Assembly: GCA_009692555.1 (NCBI GenBank)
Contig: SHYY01000036.1
Location: 1-38,659, forward strand
Length of the DNA: 38,659 bases
Direction: 5' to 3'
Origin: Myxococcales bacterium
GTDB lineage: Bacteria; Myxococcota_A; Polyangia; Palsa-1104; SHYY01
Part shown: piece by piece, positions 9,811 to 17,232 of the stretch
Position numbering within the stretch: position 1 is the stretch's first letter
Layout: each line of letters opens with the position of its first letter
Position numbers and translations under genes: made by a program
Notes under the pieces: generated by a model
Databases searched by the model: none
What the model was told of the DNA's origin: nothing
What the model saw: the letters and a program-made list of their open reading frames with translations, nothing else

Positions 9811-10062
9811 GCCGTTGCGGTTGCCGTTGCCGTTGCCACCGGTGCCGCTACCGTTGCCGTTTCTGACCATTAGCCACATCTCCGATCTCTCGTCGGTGAA
9901 AATGATCCGAGCCCTCTGAGTCTGTTTCCCTCTCCCGCCAGCGACGCAAGCGGGAGAGGGAGATGAGCCCTGAGATGTGGCTAGTGCTCAGTTGCCGTTG
10001 CCGTTGCCGTTTCCGTTTCCGTTTCCGTTTCCGTTTCCGTTTCCGTTGCCGTTGCCGTTGCC
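9811..10062 (+). repeat. (GTTGCC)n hexanucleotide arrays flanking an inverted-repeat element
   Basis: Left array about 9811-9863, degenerate. Right array 9991-10062 is exactly twelve hexamers: GTTGCC three times, GTTTCC six times, GTTGCC three times. Both arrays show the GTTGCC strand on plus, and they abut the ends of the 127-bp core directly. The blocky GTTGCC/GTTTCC structure suggests expansion by slippage. The remaining gene-free sequence at 9742-9810 and 10063-10159 shows nothing recognisable apart from the ribosome site of the next gene. Confidence 0.85.
9864..9990 (+). mobile_element. Putative MITE-like inverted-repeat element, short copy (127 bp)
   Basis: Bounded by 18-bp imperfect terminal inverted repeats: left TGACCATTAGCCACATCT (9864-9881), right AGATGTGGCTAGTGCTCA (9973-9990), 16 of 18 matching. 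Inside is a perfect 12-bp hairpin stem (9927-9938 with 9950-9961, CCCTCTCCCGC/GCGGGAGAGGG at its core) and an 11-base loop. A homologous, longer copy in the same orientation lies at 25297-25527. It has no coding capacity. The mobile interpretation is inferred from terminal repeats, two dispersed copies and sharp junctions; no transposase source is known. Confidence 0.55.
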
Positions 10063-10159
10063 ATGGCCGTGGCTCAGGGGCCAGGGCCCGATGAAGGCCC
10101 TGATCAAGGCCGCCGAAGCGCCGACTGGCCCGTGGTATCGTCGCGGCGGAGGCGCTCAA

Positions 10160-10786
10160 ATGAAGAAGACTCTCACGTCCGTGGTGAGTACCCTGGTCAT
10201 CGGCGTGGGCGTGGGGGCGCTCGCCGGCTGCCTGCGCGCGGAAGCGGATGCCACGCCACCGACGGGAAACAAGGCCGTTGCCGTGACGGTGAGCATCTCG
10301 TCGGCGACGCTGGCCGATGACTGCGGGGCGCCCCCGGCCGGCCCCGGTGCGGCGGTCCAGAGCAAGGCGGCCTCGGACCAGACCGGGGTCCGCATGGCGC
10401 GCCGGGCGTGCCGGCAAACCTCGGTGCAGCTCGGGCTCGCCAGCGGCAGCGACGGCGCGCCGAGCACCTTCGCGATCGTCAAGGCGCAGCTCTTCGACGC
10501 GGCGACCGGCAAGCTGGTCCAGGAGATGGCGACGCGCAACCCGCAGGTGTGGGCCGCCAGCGGGCGCTTCCAGTCCTGGGACCGGGTGGTGAAGGCCAAC
10601 CAGAAGCTCCAGGTGAGCTACGACATGAACGCTCCCGACTGGTCGAAGATGGGCGGCAGCCAGATGGCCGCGCAGGGCAAGAGCTTCCGCCTGGTGATGA
10701 CGGTGCGGGTCGGTGGCAAGCAGACGACGATCGAGAGCACGGTGCAGTCCGCCGAGCTCATGATGGAGCCGAACGTCGTCACGTAG
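10160..10786 (+). CDS. Hypothetical lipoprotein
   Basis: 208 residues with a lipoprotein signal (MKKTLTSVVSTLVIGVGVG, lipobox 'LAGC'). The mature part has a possible disulfide pair (Cys in 'ADDCGAP' and 'RRACRQ') and a beta-rich fold by eye: 'SVQLGLAS', 'IVKAQLFDAATGKLVQEM', 'SYDMNAPDW', 'RLVMTVRVGGKQTTIESTVQSAEL'. The start is supported by GGAGG about eight bases upstream. I recognise no family. It lies directly after the repeat region and is convergent with the cytochrome gene that follows (24-base gap). Confidence 0.75.
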   Translation: MKKTLTSVVSTLVIGVGVGALAGCLRAEADATPPTGNKAVAVTVSISSATLADDCGAPPAGPGAAVQSKAASDQTGVRMARRACRQTSVQLGLASGSDGAPSTFAIVKAQLFDAATGKLVQEMATRNPQVWAASGRFQSWDRVVKANQKLQVSYDMNAPDWSKMGGSQMAAQGKSFRLVMTVRVGGKQTTIESTVQSAELMMEPNVVT

Positions 10787-10810
10787 CTCGTCTGCTTCCC
10801 TTCACACCCC

Positions 10811-12190
10811 TCACAGCGTGCGCAGGAATGCCACCACGGCGGCGCGATCCGGCTCCGGCCAGTCGGTGCCAAAGGCGTGTCCGACGACCGGGCCAGGGCC
10901 CTGGACGCCGCGGCGGTAGCCCGGGGCGAGGCGCTCCGGCGCCAGCAGATCCTCGAGACTTTGCACCGCGCCGTGATGAAGGTAGGGCGCGGCGCTGGCC
11001 ACTCCGAGCAGCGACGGTGGGCGATACTGGCCGGTGCCGCGGGCGCCGCCCTCGGCCAGCGCGGGATCGGTGCCCACGCGGGCGACGGGCACCGGGTCAC
11101 CGCCGTAGGCCGAATTGGAGTGGCAGCCGGCGCAGGCGAGAGCGAACAGCGCGCCGCCACGGGCGATCCGGTCTCGCGCCGCGGCAGCGACGGGCGGTGG
11201 TGCTGGCGGCGGCGGCTCCAGCGAGTAGACGAACATCGCCAGCGCCCAGGCCAGCTCGCGCGGCGGCCTGACGCGCTGGTGGTTCGAGTGCAGGAGCTGG
11301 GTCTCCTGACGGATCGCCAGCGCCGAGGGTCCGATGTGGCGGATCGTGCCCGCCTGGGTGAGGGCGCTCTGGGCGCGCAGGCCCCACAGGTCGGGGATGG
11401 CGACGGGATCCTCGTCGTTGTCCTCGGTGACGTCGGCGCGCCCCGGGCCCCAGCCCGCCATGCGCCGGGCCAGCTCCGGTTCGATCGACTCGCCGGTCTC
11501 GCGGTGGACGAACAGACGCAGGCGCCCGTAATCGAAGCGTCGCCGCGCCCGCCCGACGATCAGCTCTCCGCGCTCCACCGCGCTGTGGCAGAGCGCGCAG
11601 GTGATACCGATCCGGGTCGTCCCGTCGACGCTGGCGAAGACCACCGCGCCGGGCACCTCCCCGTTCGCGGGCCGCTCGATCCCCACCTCGGCCGCCAGCG
11701 CCGGGCGCGCCAGCGCGTACTCCACGAAGGCGTCCTCGCGCAGCGGATAGGCGAAGAAGACGCGGCGCCCGAGCGCCACCCAGCCCGCCTGCGTGGTGGG
11801 CCTCTGGCCGTCCCACAGCGGCGGCGTCTCCTCGGGCAGACCCGGCTCCTGGCCGGCGGCGATCCGGGCCGCGAGGTTCGCCGTGACCGGCGCGGAGCGC
11901 GGGTTCCACGCCGGCAGCGTGTCCCAGCCTCGGTCGCCGAGCGCATACGATCCCAGCCGCTGCCGCGAGTAGCTGTTCTTCGCGTTCTTCAGCGACGCCT
12001 CCAGCGCACCGCGGCGCGCCGCCAGATCGTCGAGGAAGCGCTCCGCCTCCCCGTCCAGCCAGGCGTCCGACCAGGGCACGGCGGGCGGCCGGACCTCGGC
12101 CGTTCGCCCGCGGGGCGGCGGCTCCGGCTTCTTGCACGCCACCAGCGTCAGGGCCAGCACGAGCGCGAGGCGAGCCGTCACGCCGGTCAT
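10811..12190 (-). CDS. Di-haem c-type cytochrome lipoprotein (MauG/CcP-like)
   Basis: About 459 residues, starting at MTGVTARLALVLALTLVAC so that Cys falls in a lipobox; the longer frame to 12241 puts 17 residues ahead of this signal and is unlikely. Two haem c sites: CALCH (about the middle) and CAGCH (C-terminal third). After the second site comes 'PPSLLGVASAAPYLHHGAVQSLEDLL', the CcP/MauG-type element, and the frame ends 'AAVVAFLRTL'. The same module occurs in the two tandem proteins at 14698 and 17233, so three relatives lie within 9 kb. Function inferred: periplasmic peroxidase or electron-transfer oxidase; the substrate is unknown. Confidence 0.85.
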   Translation of the reverse strand: MTGVTARLALVLALTLVACKKPEPPPRGRTAEVRPPAVPWSDAWLDGEAERFLDDLAARRGALEASLKNAKNSYSRQRLGSYALGDRGWDTLPAWNPRSAPVTANLAARIAAGQEPGLPEETPPLWDGQRPTTQAGWVALGRRVFFAYPLREDAFVEYALARPALAAEVGIERPANGEVPGAVVFASVDGTTRIGITCALCHSAVERGELIVGRARRRFDYGRLRLFVHRETGESIEPELARRMAGWGPGRADVTEDNDEDPVAIPDLWGLRAQSALTQAGTIRHIGPSALAIRQETQLLHSNHQRVRPPRELAWALAMFVYSLEPPPPAPPPVAAAARDRIARGGALFALACAGCHSNSAYGGDPVPVARVGTDPALAEGGARGTGQYRPPSLLGVASAAPYLHHGAVQSLEDLLAPERLAPGYRRGVQGPGPVVGHAFGTDWPEPDRAAVVAFLRTL

Positions 12191-12238
12191 CCCCGCATCA
12201 TGGCCCGATTCGATCCGGGCGGGTGGGATGCGGTGAGC

Positions 12239-12461
12239 CAACGCTCCCCGAGGAGCGCGCTCACTGATGGAAGCCGCCGCGCCGCCGCCGCGATCGCGTC
12301 CCGGTTCGAGGCTGGCTGCCGATCAGGGAGACGTGTTGATGAGCACGCCGATACCCGAACTCCCGGTCGCCACGGCGAGATCGAGCTTTCCTCGAATGGC
12401 CCGGAGGCTCAACCGTGGCTCAACCGCCCCTCGGTCAACGCTCCCCGAGGAGGGCGCTCAC
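12239..12461. repeat. Duplicated 3' end of tmk (26-bp direct repeat) around an orphan spacer
   Basis: 12239-12264 and 12436-12461 are identical at 25 of 26 positions. The second copy is the last codons and stop of tmk. The copies enclose about 170 bp that has no gene, only a small local repeat (GGCTCAACC twice near 12406-12425). Each copy can fold into a short hairpin (CTCC-CCGA-GGAG), so one role may be termination; there is no U-tract. The alternative is the footprint of an insertion at the gene's 3' end. Confidence 0.6.
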
Positions 12462-13067
12462 CAACGGTTGCCGCTGGACCGCCGCCGCGATCTCGCGCGC
12501 CAGGATGTCCTTCGGGAGCGCCCCGTCGAGGGTGAGCAAATAGGGCTTCTCGAGCGCCGCGAAGATCGCCGCCGAGCGCGCCAGGAGATCCTCGCGCTCG
12601 AACAGGTTGGCCCGGTCGCCGCGCTCGCGGATCCGCGCCACACCGACGGACGGGGCCACCGCGAGCAGCACCAGAAGATCGGGCTCCGGCGCGAACTCCT
12701 CATTGATCTGCAACAGCTCCACCGGGTCACGCCCGCGCGCGCCCTGGTAGGCCGCGGTCGAGAAATAGTAGCGATCGACGATCACCACCCTGCCCTCCGC
12801 CAGCGACGGGGCGATCAGCTCCCGGACGTGCTGCCGCCGATCCTCGATGAAGGCGTGGAGCTCCTCGTCGGGCGAGAGCCGCCCCTCCTGCGCCGACGCG
12901 CGCAGCCGCCGCCCCCACGGCCCGTCGGTGGGCTCCTTGGTTCGCACCACCTCGATCCCGCTGGCTTCGACCCACGCGGCGAGCATGGCGGCCTGGGTGG
13001 TCTTCCCCGCGCCGTCGATCCCCTCGATCGCCACCAGCACGCCGCGCGGTGACAGCAGCCGGCTCAT
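12435..13067 (-). CDS. tmk: Thymidylate kinase
   Basis: Phosphorylates dTMP to dTDP in DNA precursor synthesis; cytosolic. 210 residues, the normal length. P-loop 'AIEGIDGAGKTTQA' (about residues 14-27), 'TKEPTDGPWG' and 'DRYYFSTAAYQGA' (the DRY/H motif with the base-contacting Tyr), and a LID region 'RIRERGDRANLFE'. The P-loop follows GIDGAGKTT as in the family. The start ATG at 13067 overlaps the stop of the carboxyltransferase gene as ATGA, so the two are cotranscribed; upstream in-frame starts inside the neighbour are rejected. Confidence 0.95.
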   Translation of the reverse strand: MSRLLSPRGVLVAIEGIDGAGKTTQAAMLAAWVEASGIEVVRTKEPTDGPWGRRLRASAQEGRLSPDEELHAFIEDRRQHVRELIAPSLAEGRVVIVDRYYFSTAAYQGARGRDPVELLQINEEFAPEPDLLVLLAVAPSVGVARIRERGDRANLFEREDLLARSAAIFAALEKPYLLTLDGALPKDILAREIAAAVQRQPLVSALLGER

Positions 13068-14599
13068 ACCGGGGTCACCGAGCGCTTGCGCGGCCACTGG
13101 AAGGTCCGCTTGCCCGCGCAGGCAGCGAAGCGCAGCACCAGCTCCCGTCGCAGATCGTCGCCGCGCACGATCGCGTCGACGTGGAGATCGGCCGCCAGCT
13201 TGTAGATGTCCACATCCTCCCGGTACTGCGCGCGCAGCTTCTCGACGAAGGCCGGCCGCTCCGCCTCGGGCTGCTCCTGGATCTTGTTGAAGTAGACCGC
13301 GTTCACCGCCGCCTCCGGCCCCATCACCGCGATCGACGCCTGCGGCAGCGCGATCGTCGCGTCCGCCTCGAAGCCCGGCCCGCACATCGCGTACAGCCCC
13401 GCGCCGTAGGCCTTGCGAAGCACCACGCAGATCTTCGCCACCGTCGCATCCGACACCGCCGAGATCATCTTGGCGCCGTGCCGGATGATCCCCTGCCGCT
13501 CCACCGCCTTGCCGATCATGAAGCCCGGCACATCGGCGAGGAACAGGAGCGGGATCTCGAACGCGTCACACAGCCAGATGAAGCGCGCCGCCTTGTCGGC
13601 CGAGTCGACGAACAGCACGCCGCCCTTCCACTTCGGCTGGCTGGCGACGATCCCCAGCACCTTCCCGCCTAACCGTGCGAAGCCGGTGACGATCTCGCGG
13701 GCGTACAGCTTCTTCAGCTCGAAGAAGCTCCCCTCGTCGACGATCGCCTCGATCACCTTCACCACGTCGAACGACTGGTTGTGGTTCTGCGGCATGATCT
13801 CGTCGATCCGCGGCCCGGCCTTGGGCGGCCTGGCGGGCGCGAGCGGCGGCGTCTCCCCGGCGTGCGAGGGCAGGTAGGAGAGGTAGTCGCGCGCCCGGGC
13901 GATCACCTCCGCCTCGCTCTTCGCCAGCAGATCGCCGCACCCCGACACCTCGCAGTGCATCCGCGCGCCGCCCATCTCGTCGAGGGTGACCTTCTCGCCG
14001 ATCACCATCTCCGCCATCCGCGGTGAGCCGAGGTACATCGAGGCGTTGCCGTCGACCAGGAAGATCACGTCGCAGAAGGCGGGGATGTAGGCGCCTCCCG
14101 CCGCCGACGGTCCGAACAGCAGGCACACTTGCGGCACCGCGCCCGAGAGGTGCACCTGGTTGTGGAAGATCCGCCCGGCGTGGCGACGGCCCGGGAACAT
14201 GTCGAGCTGATCGGTGATCCGCGCCCCGGCCGAGTCGACCAGGTAGCACAGCGGCAGCCCCTTCTTTCCCGCGACCTCCTGGATCCGCACGATCTTCTCG
14301 ACGGTGCGGGCGCCCCACGAGCCGGCCTTGACCGTCGAGTCGTTGGCCATGATCGCCACCGCGCGCCCGCCCACCTTGCCGATCCCGGTGATCACCCCGT
14401 CGGCGGGAAGATCGGCGGCGCCGTTGTTGGCGAGCAGTCCGTCCTCGACGAAGTCGCGCCCGCCGTCGTCGCACAGCAGGGCGATGCGCTCGCGCGCGAA
14501 GAGCTTCCCGTCGCTGGCGTTCTTCTGGTGGTACTTCGCCGCGCCGCCGCGCTTCACCTGCTCGACGAGGGCAAGCAGCTCTTCGGACTGATGAGGCAT
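13064..14599 (-). CDS. Acyl-CoA carboxylase, carboxyltransferase (beta) subunit
   Basis: Transfers the carboxyl group from biotin to an acyl-CoA (propionyl-, acetyl- or methylcrotonyl-type). 511 residues, normal for PccB/MccB. Signature segments: 'MANDSTVKAGSWG', 'LVDSAGARITDQLDMFPGRRH', 'GPSAAGGAYIPAFCD', 'LGSPRMAEMVIGE', then in the second half 'FLADVPGFMIGKAVERQGIIRHGAKM' and 'ASIAVMGPEAAVNAVYF'. The ordering of 'AGARI' and 'AAGGAYIPA' supplies both oxyanion holes. It resembles the MccB-type branch rather than AccD, but the substrate is not certain. No biotin carboxylase or biotin carrier is in the window, so partners must be elsewhere. The downstream partner in the operon is tmk. Confidence 0.93.
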   Translation of the reverse strand: MPHQSEELLALVEQVKRGGAAKYHQKNASDGKLFARERIALLCDDGGRDFVEDGLLANNGAADLPADGVITGIGKVGGRAVAIMANDSTVKAGSWGARTVEKIVRIQEVAGKKGLPLCYLVDSAGARITDQLDMFPGRRHAGRIFHNQVHLSGAVPQVCLLFGPSAAGGAYIPAFCDVIFLVDGNASMYLGSPRMAEMVIGEKVTLDEMGGARMHCEVSGCGDLLAKSEAEVIARARDYLSYLPSHAGETPPLAPARPPKAGPRIDEIMPQNHNQSFDVVKVIEAIVDEGSFFELKKLYAREIVTGFARLGGKVLGIVASQPKWKGGVLFVDSADKAARFIWLCDAFEIPLLFLADVPGFMIGKAVERQGIIRHGAKMISAVSDATVAKICVVLRKAYGAGLYAMCGPGFEADATIALPQASIAVMGPEAAVNAVYFNKIQEQPEAERPAFVEKLRAQYREDVDIYKLAADLHVDAIVRGDDLRRELVLRFAACAGKRTFQWPRKRSVTPV

Positions 14600-14645
14600 G
14601 GCGCGTTTTACCCGTCCGAGGCGGCGCTTTCAAGCAACGCGCGGG

Positions 14646-14667
14646 CGATGTGAACGATCGCACATCG
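14646..14667. promoter_or_regulatory. Dyad in the divergent intergenic region, possible operator
   Basis: CGATGTG at 14646-14652 and its inverted partner CACATCG at 14661-14667, spaced by eight bases, lie between the carboxyltransferase gene (minus) and the Cys-rich cytochrome gene (plus). The rest of 14600-14697 holds the strong ribosome site GGGAGGTGA (about 14686-14694) of the plus-strand gene. The dyad is short, so this is a weak call. Confidence 0.3.
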
Positions 14668-14697
14668 AGCGGCCTCTAACAGTGCGGGAGGTGAACG

Positions 14698-17193
14698 ATG
14701 CGAACTCTGCTGCTGGCCGCCCTGGTCCTCGGCGGCTGCGATCCAATCACCTGCGATGACTGGCTGAAGAATGGCGCCGAGTCGGACATCGACTGCGGCG
14801 GTTCGTGCTCCCTGTGTGGCCAGAGCAGCGCCTGCGACGTCGACGCCGACTGCGCGAGCGGAACCTGCACCGCCGAACATCGCTGCGCGGCGAAAGTGCT
14901 ACCAGGCCGGTGCGGCTCGGCCCCTTGCGGCGCAGGCGCTCCCTGCCAATCGTGGGCCGATTGCGACAATCCCCTCGTCTGCAGATCCGGGTTCTGCCGG
15001 CCCGCCGGGGAGTGCCGCTCCTGCGGCGGCGACCCGAGTTGCCACAACGGCACCAGGGGCTTCCTGGAGTCGGACATCGACTGCGGCGGGCCGCTGTGCG
15101 ATGGCTGCGATAAGGGGGCAACTGCTACTCCGATGGAGACTGCGCGACGGGGCTCATCTGTGGGTGGAGGCGCCTCTGCGACACGGATCACTGCAGCAAT
15201 GGCATGAAGGACGATGGCGAGGGCGAAAGCGACATCGATTGCAGGGGGTTGTGCCACCCGTGCAAGAGTGGCCGGGCGTGCCGCTCTGAGGCCGACTGCG
15301 GCAATCCGCTGCGCTGCATGGACGGCAAGTGCGAGGTCGATCCCCGCCGCGATGGCGTGAAGAACGGCGACGAGAGCGACGTCGACTGCGGAGGATCCTC
15401 CTTCCCCTGCGACCACGGATCCCGCTGCGCTTCCGACGCCGATTGCGCCTCCCATGCGTGCAGCGGCGGGCGCTGCGAGCGCGAGCGCGGAATCCTGCCG
15501 ACCTTCGGCCCGGGCGTGCGCCAGGACGTGGCGCCGCCGCCGCTCGGCGGGGGCACGCTGATCGTGCTCCACGACGGTCACACCGCGGTCGCCTCCGATC
15601 CCGATCGCGATACGATCTCGGTCGTCGACCTGGCGAAGGGCCTGCTGCTGGCGACGGTGAAGCTCGCCCCGGGCGACGAGCCGGGTCGCCTGGTGGAGGA
15701 CGGCGCGGGCGGCGTGCACGTCGCGCTGCGCGGCGGGCAGGCTGTGATTTCTCTCGACCCCAAGACCTGGACGATCGCCCTGCGCCGCCCGGTCTGTCCC
15801 GCCCCGCGCGGGATCGCCTACCAGCCGGCCAAGGATCTCCTCCACGTCGCGTGCGCCGGCGGCGAGCTGGTCTCCCTGCTGGCGAAGCGCGGCCCCCCGG
15901 TGCGCGTGCTGCACCTCGACCGCGACCTGCGCGACGTGATCGTCGACGGCAATCGGCTCCAGGTGAGCCGCTTCCGCAGCGGCGAGCTGCTCACCCTCGA
16001 CCCGGCGGGCGCGCTGGTCCTGCGGCGCCGGCCGCCGGATTTCGCTGACGGCGCGATTCGCAAGGGAGCCCTCTTCTCGGCGGCGCTGGCCTGGCGGGCG
16101 GTGCCGGCGAAGAGCGGGGTGGTGATGGTCCACCAGCGCGGCCTCGATGCCGATGTCCAGCCGTCGCCGGGCGGATACGGAGGCGGTGGTGGTGGCGGAG
16201 CGCAATGTGACAGCAGCATCGTCCATACCGCCGTCACGGTCTTCCCCTCGGACAAGAGCGGCAGCGACGGGCCGGCCCTCCCACGCGCGGTGGTGCCGCT
16301 GGATATCGCGATCGCCCCATCGGGCGAGAGTTACGTCGTCGTCGCCGCCGGAAACGCGCACAACGACGCACTCCCGAAGCTCTACGCGGGCCGCTGCGAC
16401 GCGCTCGCACCCTGCCTGCCCGATTCGAACGAGATCGACGGAACGACCTTCGGACCTCCCTCCGGCCAGCCGATCGCGGTGGCCTTCGACGGCGGTGGCC
16501 ATGTGGTGGTGCAGAGCCGCGAGCCGGCGACGATCCAGGTCCTCGGCAACCGCCCATCGCCCTTTCGAACCGGACCGTGGAAGACACCGGCCACGCCCTG
16601 TTTCACGCCAACTCGGGCTCGAACATCGCCTGCGCCACCTGCCACGGCGAGGGCGGCGACGATGGGTGGGTGTGGAACCTCTGGTCGGTCCGCGGCGCAC
16701 CCCGTCGCTGCGCGGGGGCGTGATCGCCCGCACGCCCTTCCACCGGGACGGCGATCTCCTGGACCTGCCGGCGCTCCTGACTGACGTCTACGTCGGCCGG
16801 ATGGGCGGTCCGATCCCGACGAAGTTCCAGACCGTCGCGCTCTCCTCGTGGCTCGATTGCATTCCGCTGCTCGCCAAGGCGCCGCCCGCCGATCCGGCCG
16901 CGGCCGCGCGCGGGGACAAGGCCTTCCACGACCTCGCGGGAGCCGCCTGCGCCGCCTGCCACAGCGGGCCGCAGTTCACCAGCCGGGCGGTGGTCGACGT
17001 CGGCACCGGCGGGAAGTTCAAGGTCCCGTCGCTGCTCGGGGTCGGCGCCCGCGCACCCTTCCTCCACGACGGCCGCGCCAGCACCCTCAATCACCGCTTC
17101 GGACCGGGTGGTGGCGGCGACCAGCACGGCAAGACGTCAGACCTCACCTTGGAAACGATCGCCGATCTCATCGTCTACCTCGAGACGCTCTGA
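14698..17193 (+). pseudogene. Cys-rich / beta-propeller / di-haem cytochrome lipoprotein, tandem copy 1, three frameshifts
   Basis: Starts MRTLLLAALVLGGCD, a lipoprotein signal behind GGGAGGTGA. Then repeated Cys-rich modules of the 'KNG.ESDIDCGG.C..C' type, a beta-propeller of short repeats ('GHTAVASDPDRDTISVVDL', 'PRGIAYQPAKDLLHVACAGGEL'), a Gly-rich loop ('GGYGGGGGGG'), and a MauG/CcP-like end with haem sites CATCH and CAACH plus 'PSLLGVGARAPFLHDGRA'. Comparison with copy 2 shows three net -1 lesions: a G run of five at 15114-15118 where six restores the frame, a loss near 16548-16556, and a four-base loss near 16680-16686. The three frames are 14698-15118, then the frame starting 15112, then the one ending at 17193. 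As it stands no full-length protein is made unless the sequence is wrong. Function inferred: outer-surface redox protein. Confidence 0.8.
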
Positions 17194-17232
17194 TCGCGCT
17201 TCGACCTGCTTCCAACCTTGCGGAGATGAACA

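Noticed and set aside
12302-12434. A tRNA-like GGTTCGA sequence in the gene-free spacer
   Set aside because: No acceptor stem or anticodon arm can be formed around it.
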